From JBCCMQ01 sp039026235 (GTDB lineage Bacteria; Pseudomonadota; Alphaproteobacteria; Rhodobacterales; Rhodobacteraceae): 64,000 bases of DNA. This document shows, one piece after another, positions 16,876-25,097 of the stretch. The position numbers and the translations under genes were made by a program. A model generated the notes under the pieces. It made no database searches. It was not told the DNA's origin and saw only the letters and a program-made list of their open reading frames with translations. The stretch covers positions 1-64,000 of the forward strand of contig JBCCMQ010000006.1 of the NCBI GenBank assembly GCA_039026235.1. The letters run 5' to 3'. The first letter of the stretch is position 1. Every line of letters starts with the position of its first letter.

Positions 16876-17253
16876 ATGGACGCCCCAACCGACAGCCAGA
16901 CCGAAGGCCCGATGGAAGGCACGCCGCTGATCCGGCCCTCCAGCACCGAACATCCGCTTTATGACAGCGTGGTAGAGGCCTGCCGGTCGGTCTACGACCC
17001 CGAGATCCCGGTCAACATCTATGACCTGGGGCTGGTCTATACCATCGACATCTCCGAGGCGGGCGCCGTGGGCGTCGTCATGACCCTGACCGCGCCGGGC
17101 TGCCCCGTGGCGGGCGAGATGCCGGGCTGGCTGGCCGAAGCCATCGAACCCCTGCCCGGCGTGCAGACCGTCGATGTGGAGATCACCTGGGATCCGCCCT
17201 GGGGCATGGACATGATGTCCGATGAAGCACGGCTTGAGCTGGGCTTTATGTAG
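16876..17253 (+). CDS. sufT: SufT-like / MIP18 (DUF59) Fe-S assembly protein
   Basis: A 125-residue member of the DUF59 family involved in maturing iron-sulfur proteins. The core reads SVYDPEIPVNIYDLGLVYTI, with the DPE and DLG motifs, then MTLTAPGCPVAGEMP with the conserved Cys, and ends WDPPWGMDMMSDEARLELGF as in SufT. A GTG at 16864 is in frame, but the ATG at 16876 gives the expected N-terminus. No sufBCDS genes are in the window. A HesB/IscA-type gene follows after three unrelated genes. Confidence 0.9.
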   Translation: MDAPTDSQTEGPMEGTPLIRPSSTEHPLYDSVVEACRSVYDPEIPVNIYDLGLVYTIDISEAGAVGVVMTLTAPGCPVAGEMPGWLAEAIEPLPGVQTVDVEITWDPPWGMDMMSDEARLELGFM

Positions 17254-17276
17254 CTTCAAGATCACCGGGCAAGGGC

Positions 17277-17819
17277 TTGACTGAAAAAGAGAAAATGATC
17301 TCCGGTGATTTCTATCGCCCGGGCGATCCAGAGCTTGTTGCGGCGCGCGAGAAGGCGCAGCGGCTGATGCGGGCCTATAATGCCACGGTCTACGGCGAAA
17401 GCGCAGAGCGCGCGCGGCTGCTGGGCGATCTCTTAGGCGGTTTCGGCACCGGCTGCGCCATCCGGCCGCCGTTCTACGTGGACTACGGCGCCCATATCAC
17501 TCTGGGCGATGACGTGTTCATGAACTACGGCTGCGTGATCCTTGATGTCTGTCCGGTCCGGATCGGATCAGGGACCCAGATCGGACCCTATGTGCAAATC
17601 CTTGCGGCCGACCATCCGCGTGACCCCGCCCAGCGCGCGGCGGGGCTCGAGAACGGGCAGCCCGTGTCGATCGGCGCCAACGTCTGGATCGGCGGGGCGG
17701 CCTTGATTCTTCCCGGCGTCACCGTGGGCGATGACGCAATTGTCGGCGCCGGCGCCGTCGTCACCCGCGATGTGGCCGCCGGAACAACGGTGGTCGGCAA
17801 TCCGGCGCGGGCGCGCTAG
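17277..17819 (+). CDS. Maltose/galactoside-type sugar O-acetyltransferase
   Basis: A 180-residue left-handed beta-helix acetyltransferase of the Maa/LacA/NodL group, which transfers acetyl from acetyl-CoA to sugars. The N-terminal helical domain (EKMISGDFYRPGDPEL) matches Maa. The hexapeptide-repeat domain contains DVCPVRIG and the catalytic His in AADHPRDP, and ends NVWIGGAALILPGVTVGDDA. The start is TTG at 17277: it restores the MTEKEKM beginning shared with E. coli Maa, and AAGGG lies just upstream. The next ATG (17295) would trim six residues. Confidence 0.92.
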   Translation: MTEKEKMISGDFYRPGDPELVAAREKAQRLMRAYNATVYGESAERARLLGDLLGGFGTGCAIRPPFYVDYGAHITLGDDVFMNYGCVILDVCPVRIGSGTQIGPYVQILAADHPRDPAQRAAGLENGQPVSIGANVWIGGAALILPGVTVGDDAIVGAGAVVTRDVAAGTTVVGNPARAR

Positions 17820-17860
17820 GCGGTCTTGTCCCCCGATGGCGCCCGGTGCACGCTGGCTGC

Positions 17861-18472
17861 ATGAGTGCGGAAATTCTCGTCATAACCGGGGATATCGTTA
17901 AATCCCAACAGCTTGCCGAAGGCAGGCTCGGCGCTGCCTTCGATGCGCTGGCGCGGGCGGATGCCGCAGTGGGTGCGGCCCAGGGCAGCGATGCGCGTCT
18001 CAGCCGGTTCCGGGGCGACGGCTGGCAGATGGTTTTGTCACAGCCCACCCTGGGCTTTCGGGCAACGGTTTTGATCCGGGCAGCACTTCGCGCCGCAGAC
18101 CGCGATTTCGCGACGCGGATCGCACTGGGCATCGGGCCAGATACGCTGAAGGGGGCTGGCGATCTTGGCGGCGAAAACGGCCCCGCCTTTGTGGCCTCGG
18201 GTCAGGCGCTTGACGGGCTTCCCGCCCGCAGGCGCAGCGCCCGGGGCAACGCGCCCGCCGCGCTGGCGGTGGCGCTGCACCTGGGTGATGCCATCGCCGA
18301 TGGTTGGACCGAAACCCAGGCGGCGCTTGTCTTCGAAGCGCTGGGTAGCGGCCGAAAGACCCAGGCCGAGCTTGCCCGGGGCCAGGGCATCACCCAGCAA
18401 ACCGTCCAGCAGCATCTTGAGGCCGCACGGTTCGATCAGATTTCGGCTGCGTTGTCCTGTTTTGAGCGCTAG
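17861..18472 (+). CDS. SatD-like protein with C-terminal helix-turn-helix
   Basis: A 203-residue protein resembling the SatD family, first named in the Streptococcus mutans sat locus. The N-terminal part (ILVITGDIVKSQQL, then LSRFRGDGWQMVL) looks like a degenerate nucleotide-cyclase-type fold, and the C-terminal 45 residues form a clear helix-turn-helix (KTQAELARGQGITQQTVQQHL). The start at ATG 17861 is preferred over GTG 17846. The DUF3307 membrane gene follows, a pairing I recall from other SatD loci. The biochemical role is not established. Confidence 0.7.
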   Translation: MSAEILVITGDIVKSQQLAEGRLGAAFDALARADAAVGAAQGSDARLSRFRGDGWQMVLSQPTLGFRATVLIRAALRAADRDFATRIALGIGPDTLKGAGDLGGENGPAFVASGQALDGLPARRRSARGNAPAALAVALHLGDAIADGWTETQAALVFEALGSGRKTQAELARGQGITQQTVQQHLEAARFDQISAALSCFER

Positions 18473-18514
18473 GATGGCAGCAACCAAGAAGATGCAGGAA
18501 AACAGGCTTATTAA

Positions 18515-18535
18515 ACTGTATACCAATATTACAGT
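18515..18535. promoter_or_regulatory. AT-rich palindrome between the SatD-like and DUF3307 genes
   Basis: ACTGTA-N9-TACAGT is a perfect inverted repeat in an AT-rich island, unlike the GC-rich surroundings, followed on the plus strand by CTTTTT. It could be an operator for the HTH of the upstream SatD-like protein or a weak terminator of its gene. It lies 43 bp after that gene and about 90 bp before the DUF3307 start. Confidence 0.45.
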
Positions 18536-18624
18536 CTTTTTGTGCTGTTTCCAATGGGCACGGTTCGCGAACCTGCGCCCCATGCCCTTGGCACGATCCC
18601 CGGGGCTAAGGCGACCCCACGCCC

Positions 18625-19341
18625 ATGATTGAAACCGGTCTCGCGCTCTTGTTCGCTCATGTGCTGGCGGACTTCGTCTTTCAGACCAGCTGGATCGTGT
18701 CGAACAAGCGCAACCCGGTCGTTCTTCTGCTGCATGGCGCCATTGTCCTTGCTCTCAGCTACTTTGCGCTGGGCGGCAGCCTTGCCGTGGCGGCCTATGT
18801 GGCGCTGGCGCATCTGGCGATGGATAGCTTCAAGACCTACGGCCTGCCCGATACACTATCGAGCTTTATGGCCGACCAAGCGGTGCATCTGACGACCATC
18901 GTGATCGCCGCCGTTCTGGCGCCCACGGCCTTTGAAAGCGGCTTCTGGGCCGACGTGCATGTGCTTTGGATGCATATCGCGCTGCTGGCCTCGGGCTTCA
19001 TCCTGACCGTTACCGCAGGCGGCTATGCCATCGGCCATCTGATGCGGCCCTACCAAGGTGTGGATCTGCCCAAAGGGCTTCGCGGCGCCGGCATGCTGAT
19101 CGGGCGGCTTGAACGCGGGCTCATCTTCATCATGCTTCTGGCCGGGCAGCCCACCGCCGTGGGCTTTCTGATTGCTGCCAAATCCTTCTTGCGTTTTGAC
19201 GCCGCCCGCGATCCGAAGGCGGGGGAGTATGTGATCGTCGGGACGCTGGCCTCTTTCGGCTGGGCGCTTGCGGTCAGCTGGGCGACGCTCTACCTGCAAG
19301 ATCTGTTACCACCGCTTGAGATCGGGGCCACAAACCCTTAG
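18625..19341 (+). CDS. DUF3307 family membrane protein
   Basis: A 238-residue integral membrane protein. The N-terminal signature of the family is visible (LLFAHVLADFVFQTSWIVSNK, with the acidic Asp in the first segment), followed by AHLAMDSFKTY and several further hydrophobic segments, about seven in all. The biochemical function is unknown. Its pairing with the upstream SatD-like gene suggests they act together. It ends 22 bp before the HesB-like gene. Confidence 0.75.
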   Translation: MIETGLALLFAHVLADFVFQTSWIVSNKRNPVVLLLHGAIVLALSYFALGGSLAVAAYVALAHLAMDSFKTYGLPDTLSSFMADQAVHLTTIVIAAVLAPTAFESGFWADVHVLWMHIALLASGFILTVTAGGYAIGHLMRPYQGVDLPKGLRGAGMLIGRLERGLIFIMLLAGQPTAVGFLIAAKSFLRFDAARDPKAGEYVIVGTLASFGWALAVSWATLYLQDLLPPLEIGATNP

Positions 19342-19363
19342 CTTTGGCGCGAAGGAGAGCGCG

Positions 19364-19750
19364 ATGTTTGCAATACCCGGGAAGCAGGCCGTCACGATAA
19401 CGCCTGCCGCCGCCCGCCAGATAAGCAAACTGATGGGCCAGCGTGGATCGCAGGGTCTGCGCATTGGCGTCAAAAAGGGCGGCTGCGCAGGCATGGAATA
19501 CACCATGGACTACGTTGACGCGATCGATCCCAACGATGAGGTGGTCGAACACGAAGGCGCCCGAGTGATGATTGCACCCATGGCGCAGATGTTCCTGTTC
19601 GGAACCGAGATCGACTATGAAATCGGCCTTCTGGAATCAGGCTTCAAATTCCGGAACCCGAATGTCGCCGACGCCTGCGGCTGCGGCGAATCCATAAAAT
19701 TCAAGGATATCGCTGAACTTGAAGCCGCCCGCTCAGGCGCGCAAAGCTGA
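19364..19750 (+). CDS. HesB/IscA/SufA family iron-sulfur assembly protein
   Basis: A 128-residue A-type Fe-S carrier that transfers clusters to apoproteins. The three conserved cysteines are present: one in KKGGCAGMEY and two in the C-terminal ACGCGESI. The start at 19364 follows a strong AGGAG site; the frame is open further upstream but without ribosome-binding signals. It is probably expressed independently or with the DUF3307 gene. By function it pairs with the sufT-like gene at 16.9 kb. Confidence 0.94.
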   Translation: MFAIPGKQAVTITPAAARQISKLMGQRGSQGLRIGVKKGGCAGMEYTMDYVDAIDPNDEVVEHEGARVMIAPMAQMFLFGTEIDYEIGLLESGFKFRNPNVADACGCGESIKFKDIAELEAARSGAQS

Positions 19751-19783
19751 TCAGCGTCTGATCCGGGCGGAGAGCAGAAGACG

Positions 19784-20536
19784 ATGTCAGCCCCCAAGTT
19801 TGCCATAGGCAATTGGAAAATGAACGGGCTGCGCGCTGACCAACGCGAAATCGATGCCCTGATAGCGGCCCATCCGGACCCAGGCTGCGGCGTGGTCATC
19901 TGCCCGCCCGCGACCCTGATAGCCGATCTGGCCCGACAAAGCGTGGATAGCAAACTGTCCATCGGCGGGCAGGACTGCCATGCTGATGCGATCGGTGCCC
20001 ACACGGGCGATACCTCGGCCGAAATGCTTGCAGATGTGGGCGCGGCGTATGTGATCCTGGGGCACTCAGAGCGCCGGACCAACCACCGCGAAACTGACGC
20101 CGAGATTGCCGCGAAAGTGACTGCAGCGTGGCGGGCGGATCTGGTCGCTGTGCTCTGCGTGGGCGAAACCGAAGCGGAACGCGACGCCGGCGCAACCCTT
20201 AGCGTACTGTCGCAACAGATCGCGGGGTCGCTTCCCGCCGGCGCCAATCCGGCGCGCACCATCATTGCCTACGAACCGGTCTGGGCGATCGGCACCGGCC
20301 GGGTGGCCGAAACGGCGCAGATCGCCGAAGCCCATAAAGCGCTGCGCGACGATCTTACCAAAAGCCTTGGCGCGGCAGCCGCCAGCGCCATCCCAATCCT
20401 TTACGGCGGCTCCGTGAAACCGGCCAACGCGGCCGAGATCTTTGCGGTTCCCAACGTAGACGGTGCGCTTGTGGGCGGGGCTTCTTTGAAGGCCGCCGAC
20501 TTCGGCGCAATCATTGCTGCACTGGAAGGCGCCTGA
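19784..20536 (+). CDS. tpiA: Triosephosphate isomerase
   Basis: Interconverts dihydroxyacetone phosphate and glyceraldehyde 3-phosphate in the cytoplasm. The 250-residue TIM barrel has the catalytic Lys in GNWKMNG (residue 12), His in ILGHSERR, the catalytic Glu in AYEPVWAIGTG, and the phosphate-binding YGGSV and GGASL loops. A hairpin follows directly. It lies 33 bp after the HesB-like gene and may be cotranscribed with it. Confidence 0.98.
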   Translation: MSAPKFAIGNWKMNGLRADQREIDALIAAHPDPGCGVVICPPATLIADLARQSVDSKLSIGGQDCHADAIGAHTGDTSAEMLADVGAAYVILGHSERRTNHRETDAEIAAKVTAAWRADLVAVLCVGETEAERDAGATLSVLSQQIAGSLPAGANPARTIIAYEPVWAIGTGRVAETAQIAEAHKALRDDLTKSLGAAAASAIPILYGGSVKPANAAEIFAVPNVDGALVGGASLKAADFGAIIAALEGA

Positions 20537-20541
20537 ACGCC

Positions 20542-20561
20542 GCCCTTTCGGCCCAAAGGGC
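20542..20561 (+). terminator. Probable terminator after tpiA
   Basis: A 7-bp stem GCCCTTT/AAAGGGC with a 6-nt loop begins 6 bp after the tpiA stop and is followed by GTTGTCT, a weak U-tract. It separates tpiA from the dctBD genes. Confidence 0.5.
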
Positions 20562-20603
20562 GTTGTCTAGGCAAGGGGCAAGAAACCGCGCATAAATGCC
20601 GCG

Positions 20604-22490
20604 ATGACCCGTGCCGTGACCAACTCTCCGTCCCTGCGCTGCGAAGTATCGCTTTTGGTTTGCGCCGTGGTGCTTTTGCTGGGAACGGCCCTGTCGTTTC
20701 TGCCGCGCTTCGAGCGGCTTTATCAGGAAAGGGCTGGCGCCCAGGGTCAGGCCACTTTGCGACTGGCGGTCGACGGGTTGAACGGCGCCCTGAGGCGGTT
20801 CAAACCGTTGCCGGCCCTTATCGGCCAGAAACCAGCTCTCGAAGACTTTCTCCGCGACCCGGGCAACGCAGCGCTTGAGCAGACGGTCAACGAAGACCTG
20901 ACGGCAACGGCCGAAATGATCGGGGCTTCGGATGTTTACCTGATGGACCGCACCGGGCTGACGCTGGCGGCCAGCTCCTATCAGAAAGAGCTGTCTTTCG
21001 TTGGCCGCCGCTTTGCCTTCCGCCCGTATTTTACCGAGGCGCTGGCCGGAGGAACCGGTCGCTATTTCGCGCTGGGAACCACTTCCGGCGAACGCGGTTA
21101 CTTCTACGCCGCCCCGGTGCGCCCGTCATCGGCTGCTGCTGCGACTTCCGAGACGGATGTGCTGGGCGTGATCGCCGTCAAATTCACAGTCGACCAATTT
21201 GAAGAGGCCTGGCGCGGCAATAGTCAGGATATCATCGTAACAGACCGTTTCGGCGTGATCTTCATGTCGAACCGTACAGAGTGGCATTTTCAGACGCTGC
21301 GGCCGCTCAGCCCGTCGACAATTGATCTGATCGGTGAAACCAAACAGTACCCGCTTGACCGGCTTACGCCACTCGATGTCTCAATCGAAACTAACCCCAA
21401 TGGGCTGGAGATCGTGTCCATCCGAACCGGATCTGAGAGGCACGACTACATCTCAAATGCGTCCGCGCTGCCCGATGCCGGGTGGCAGGCCCGCACCTTG
21501 GTGCCACTGGCACCGGCCCGGACCCAAGCGCTGGTGACCGTCGGCGCCCTTGTCATGGCGATCCTGATTGCCGGACTGATTGGCGCCGTCCTGGTGCTGC
21601 GCCGTGCGCGGATGCGTGATCATTTGCGCTCGCGTGCTGCGGCACAGGCCGAACTGGAAGAACGCGTCCGCGCCCGGACTGCCGATCTCAATCAGGCCAA
21701 CGCGCAACTCAGGACCGAAATCATTGAACGCACGACCGCCGAACAGCAGCTGCGCAAAACCCAGACCGAGCTGGTTCAGGCGGGCAAACTGGCAGCACTC
21801 GGCCAGATGTCGGCGGCCCTGTCCCATGAGATGAACCAGCCGCTGGCCGCGGTGAAATCCTACGCCGACAATGCAGCCACCTTTCTGGATCGCGACCGAA
21901 CCGCCGAGGCGCGCGACAATGTCCGCCGGATCTCGGACATGGCGGACCGGATGGCCACGATTGCCGCGCATCTGCGCAACTTCGCCCGTCGTCCGCAAGA
22001 CGGTGTGGGCCCCATTGAGGCCGTGTCTGTGATTGATGAAGCGGCGGCCATACTTGACGCTCGTCTGCGCCAGACCGGCGCCACGGTAGAATTCCAACGC
22101 CCAGACACACCGATCTGGGTGCGCGGCGGGCGGCTTCGGTTGCAGCAGGTCATCGTCAACCTTCTCGGCAACGCGTTGGATGCGATGGATGACCAGGATG
22201 CACCCAAGGTCTTGGTCGCCATCGAGCGGCCAGGCAAGGATCGGGTGGAAATTATCGTCCGCGATAGCGGACCGGGTCTGCCACAGGACGTGCTCGAACA
22301 GGCATTTGATCCCTTCTTTACGACCAAACCCACCGGGCAGGGTCTGGGTCTTGGTCTGTCGATTTCCTACAATATCGTCGAAGACTTCGGCGGCCGGCTT
22401 CGGGCGCGCAACCGGCCAGCGGGGGGCGCGGAATTCGCCGTTGAACTGATCGCCTCGGACCCGCCGAGCGCGACGCAGGCAGCGGAATGA
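20604..22490 (+). CDS. dctB: DctB-type sensor histidine kinase
   Basis: A 628-residue inner-membrane sensor. A transmembrane segment near residues 15-35 precedes a periplasmic sensor domain of dCACHE type (VYLMDRTGLTLAASSY, then RYFALGTTSGERGYFYAAPV), and a second segment lies near 312-335. A coiled-coil linker leads to the kinase: H-box ALSHEMNQPLAA near 403-414, N-box QQVIVNLLGNALDAM, G1 DSGPGLP and G2 GLGLGLSIS. DctB proteins sense C4-dicarboxylates and phosphorylate DctD. Its stop overlaps the dctD start by 4 bp. No dctPQM transporter genes are in this window. Confidence 0.92.
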   Translation: MTRAVTNSPSLRCEVSLLVCAVVLLLGTALSFLPRFERLYQERAGAQGQATLRLAVDGLNGALRRFKPLPALIGQKPALEDFLRDPGNAALEQTVNEDLTATAEMIGASDVYLMDRTGLTLAASSYQKELSFVGRRFAFRPYFTEALAGGTGRYFALGTTSGERGYFYAAPVRPSSAAAATSETDVLGVIAVKFTVDQFEEAWRGNSQDIIVTDRFGVIFMSNRTEWHFQTLRPLSPSTIDLIGETKQYPLDRLTPLDVSIETNPNGLEIVSIRTGSERHDYISNASALPDAGWQARTLVPLAPARTQALVTVGALVMAILIAGLIGAVLVLRRARMRDHLRSRAAAQAELEERVRARTADLNQANAQLRTEIIERTTAEQQLRKTQTELVQAGKLAALGQMSAALSHEMNQPLAAVKSYADNAATFLDRDRTAEARDNVRRISDMADRMATIAAHLRNFARRPQDGVGPIEAVSVIDEAAAILDARLRQTGATVEFQRPDTPIWVRGGRLRLQQVIVNLLGNALDAMDDQDAPKVLVAIERPGKDRVEIIVRDSGPGLPQDVLEQAFDPFFTTKPTGQGLGLGLSISYNIVEDFGGRLRARNRPAGGAEFAVELIASDPPSATQAAE

Positions 22491-23833
22491 AATCCGACGC
22501 CGAGGTCCTGTTCGTTGATGATGAGGAACATTTGCGACTGGCGGCCGAACAGTCGCTTTCCTTGGCGGGCCTCAGCGTTCTGAGCTTTGCCGAGGCGGCC
22601 ACAGCCCTTGAACACATCAGCCGCGATTGCCCCGGTGTACTGGTGAGTGACATCCGAATGCGGGGAATGGACGGCATGTCGCTGATGCGTCGGGCCCTTG
22701 AGATTGATCCCGAACTGCCGGTCGTGCTGATCACCGGGCACGGAGATGTGGCACTGGCGGTGCAGGCGATGCAGGAAGGGGCTTATGATTTTCTGGAAAA
22801 GCCCTTCGCGCCCGCTCGGCTTGTCGGTGCGGTGGAGCGGGCCCGCGACAAACGCACCTTAACCCTTGAAAACCGGGCGCTGCGCCGCGCGATCGGCCAT
22901 GTCGACCCTGTCGAACAGGGCCTTACCGGCCGAAGCGCGGCCATGATTGCGCTGCGCGCGCAACTGGGCGCTATAGCAGATACGGACGCGGACGTTCTGA
23001 TCACCGGGGCGACAGGTACCGGCAAGGCGGTCGCGGCCCGCGCGCTTCACGATGCCAGCGCCCGCGCAAAGGGCCCCTTTGTGCTGATCAATTGCGCCGC
23101 CCTGCCCGAACATCTGGTCGAAAGCGAGCTATTCGGGCACGAGGCCGGCGCCTTTCCCGGCGCCGTCAGACCCCGTTTCGGAAAGTTCGAACACGGGCGC
23201 GGCGGCACTGTTCTTCTTGACGAAATCGACAGCCTGTCCCTGCCCCTGCAGGCCAAACTCTTGCACGCGGTGCAGGATCGTCGCGTGACCCGGCTTGGGT
23301 CCAATGACCCCACTGATCTCGACCTGCGGTTCATTGCGGCGTCCAAGGCGGATTTGGAGAAGGCCAGCGCCGAAGGCACGTTTCGAAGCGATCTCTACTA
23401 CCGATTAAATGGTGTCACACTGCGCATGCCCGAGCTTTCCGCGCGCCGAGAGGACATCCCGGAACTGTTCATGCAACTGGTCGCCGAGGCGGCGCTTCGT
23501 AACCAGCGCACCCTGCCCGAGGTGCCGGGTGCCGTGCTCAGCGCCCTGGCCGCCAAGGACTGGCCAGGCAATGTACGCCAGCTCAAGAACGTGGCCGAAC
23601 GTTTTGCCCTGGGTCTGGATCTTGAGATTGGACCGGCGCGCAACCCCTCCACCACCGGCACCTTGACCGAAAAGCTCGCCGCCCACGAAAAAAGCCTGAT
23701 CGCCGCGGCAATCACTACCCATGGCGGCAGTCTGAAGGCGACCTACGAAGATCTCGGCATCTCGCGCAAAGCGCTTTACGACAAGATGCAGAAATACGGG
23801 CTGTCGCGGCGCGATTTCACGTCCGAGGGCTAG
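22487..23833 (+). CDS. dctD: DctD-type sigma-54-dependent response regulator
   Basis: A 448-residue enhancer-binding activator. The receiver domain (phosphoacceptor about Asp55 in VSDIRMRG) is followed by an AAA+ domain with Walker A GATGTGKA and Walker B TVLLDEID, then a Fis-type HTH at the C-terminus (ATYEDLGISRKALYDKMQKYG). The sigma-54-contacting loop reads GAFPGA near residue 220 instead of the canonical GAFTGA, and the Walker A differs from the usual GETGTGKE. The start overlaps dctB as ATGA. It should activate RpoN-dependent dicarboxylate-uptake promoters elsewhere. Confidence 0.93.
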   Translation: MKSDAEVLFVDDEEHLRLAAEQSLSLAGLSVLSFAEAATALEHISRDCPGVLVSDIRMRGMDGMSLMRRALEIDPELPVVLITGHGDVALAVQAMQEGAYDFLEKPFAPARLVGAVERARDKRTLTLENRALRRAIGHVDPVEQGLTGRSAAMIALRAQLGAIADTDADVLITGATGTGKAVAARALHDASARAKGPFVLINCAALPEHLVESELFGHEAGAFPGAVRPRFGKFEHGRGGTVLLDEIDSLSLPLQAKLLHAVQDRRVTRLGSNDPTDLDLRFIAASKADLEKASAEGTFRSDLYYRLNGVTLRMPELSARREDIPELFMQLVAEAALRNQRTLPEVPGAVLSALAAKDWPGNVRQLKNVAERFALGLDLEIGPARNPSTTGTLTEKLAAHEKSLIAAAITTHGGSLKATYEDLGISRKALYDKMQKYGLSRRDFTSEG

Positions 23834-23834
23834 G

Positions 23835-25016
23835 CTAAGCCATCTTGCGGGCAGCCATCTTTTCCAGCGCATCACCAAAAGCGGCAGAGTTCATCCCCGA
23901 ACGAACCGCCGTGGCCAGAAGCGCCTGTTCAGTTTGCGGCGCCAGCCCGCCTTCCGGCGGGTCGCGGTCCAGATTGGTCGGAAACGAATAGCCTTCACCG
24001 GTCGCCGCGATCACCGCGTCCAGTTCGGCATCGGACAGATCACCGGCCGACCAGGCCGCCGACAGTGGCGCAAACACCATCTTGCACATGGCGGTCCTAT
24101 CAACCGTTTCCATGGCGCGCCCGAAGGCCGAAGAAATCTGAAGAAGGTTGACCATGCGGTGAATGTCGGCGCTCGTGTTCTCGCCCGCCGCGTGAAAAAG
24201 CGCCGGGTTGAAGAAAATCGCATCGCCCTTTTCAAGCGGCAACTGCACGTGGTGTTCTTCGAAATGCGCGCGAAAATCAGACCGGCGCCAGGCCGCGTAG
24301 CCCGGTCGGTAAAGCTGCGAGAAGGGCAAGAGCTTCGTGGGCCCGCTTTCGATTGGCATGTCGCAATGGGCGATGCCCCCCTGCAACGTCATCAAGGGTG
24401 ACAAGTCGTGCACATGGGCCGGATAAAGCGCGCTGACATCGGCCGTTTGAAACCCCAGATGGTAATCGCGGTGGGCCTGCTGGGCCTGGCCGCCCGGGTG
24501 CACCAGATTGATCTGGGCCGTCATCTGATAATTTGGCCCCAGCCAGGCCTCGCAGGCCGCATCAATTGCCGGGTTGGCAAAATAGGACACGAATGCCGCT
24601 GGCGATGCGGCGCAAAGTTTCTGCAGTGAATTCCAGATCCGGTCGTTGCTGCCTGAGGCTGCAAAATGGTCCGCACCGCTGCTGTCGCCGGCCTTTTCAT
24701 CGGCGATGATTTTTTCGTAGATCTCGGTCGCCGCATCGATCGGTCCGGTGTCGGCATAGGCGTGCTTCAAAACGAAGACGCCCGCCCCCTGCCCGAGAAT
24801 GCGCGCCCATTCGGCCAAAAGAACGCGGCGGTGGGCAGGCACGCCTATATCATCGCGAAGCGCGGCCATGTCATAGACCGGCACGTTTCGGGGTGCGCCG
24901 GTCGCATTCGGGGCTTCGCCCAAATCCACCGTGCGGCCGGTCAGCGCGGCGAAATCGCTCAAGCTGCAGTGCTCTTCCGCGTAAAAGCCGGTCTCAGCCT
25001 TGGCTGCGATGTTCAT
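23835..25016 (-). CDS. Phytanoyl-CoA dioxygenase family protein
   Basis: A 393-residue Fe(II)/2-oxoglutarate-type oxygenase by resemblance. The metal ligands are likely His and Asp of QQAHRDYH and the distal His in FFNPALFHAAGENTS. An Arg that would bind the cosubstrate carboxylate follows in DIHRMVNLL. GGGAGG lies before the ATG. The stop is 1 bp from the convergent dctD stop. It is divergent from a LacI-type regulator gene, which suggests substrate-induced expression; the substrate is unknown. Confidence 0.85.
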   Translation of the reverse strand: MNIAAKAETGFYAEEHCSLSDFAALTGRTVDLGEAPNATGAPRNVPVYDMAALRDDIGVPAHRRVLLAEWARILGQGAGVFVLKHAYADTGPIDAATEIYEKIIADEKAGDSSGADHFAASGSNDRIWNSLQKLCAASPAAFVSYFANPAIDAACEAWLGPNYQMTAQINLVHPGGQAQQAHRDYHLGFQTADVSALYPAHVHDLSPLMTLQGGIAHCDMPIESGPTKLLPFSQLYRPGYAAWRRSDFRAHFEEHHVQLPLEKGDAIFFNPALFHAAGENTSADIHRMVNLLQISSAFGRAMETVDRTAMCKMVFAPLSAAWSAGDLSDAELDAVIAATGEGYSFPTNLDRDPPEGGLAPQTEQALLATAVRSGMNSAAFGDALEKMAARKMA

Positions 25017-25097
25017 TGGTTAGGTCCTCCCTTTGGGTCCATTGATAGATCAGATCGGCCTTGTCACTGAGTGAAAAAGCCATCAAAAACACATCAA

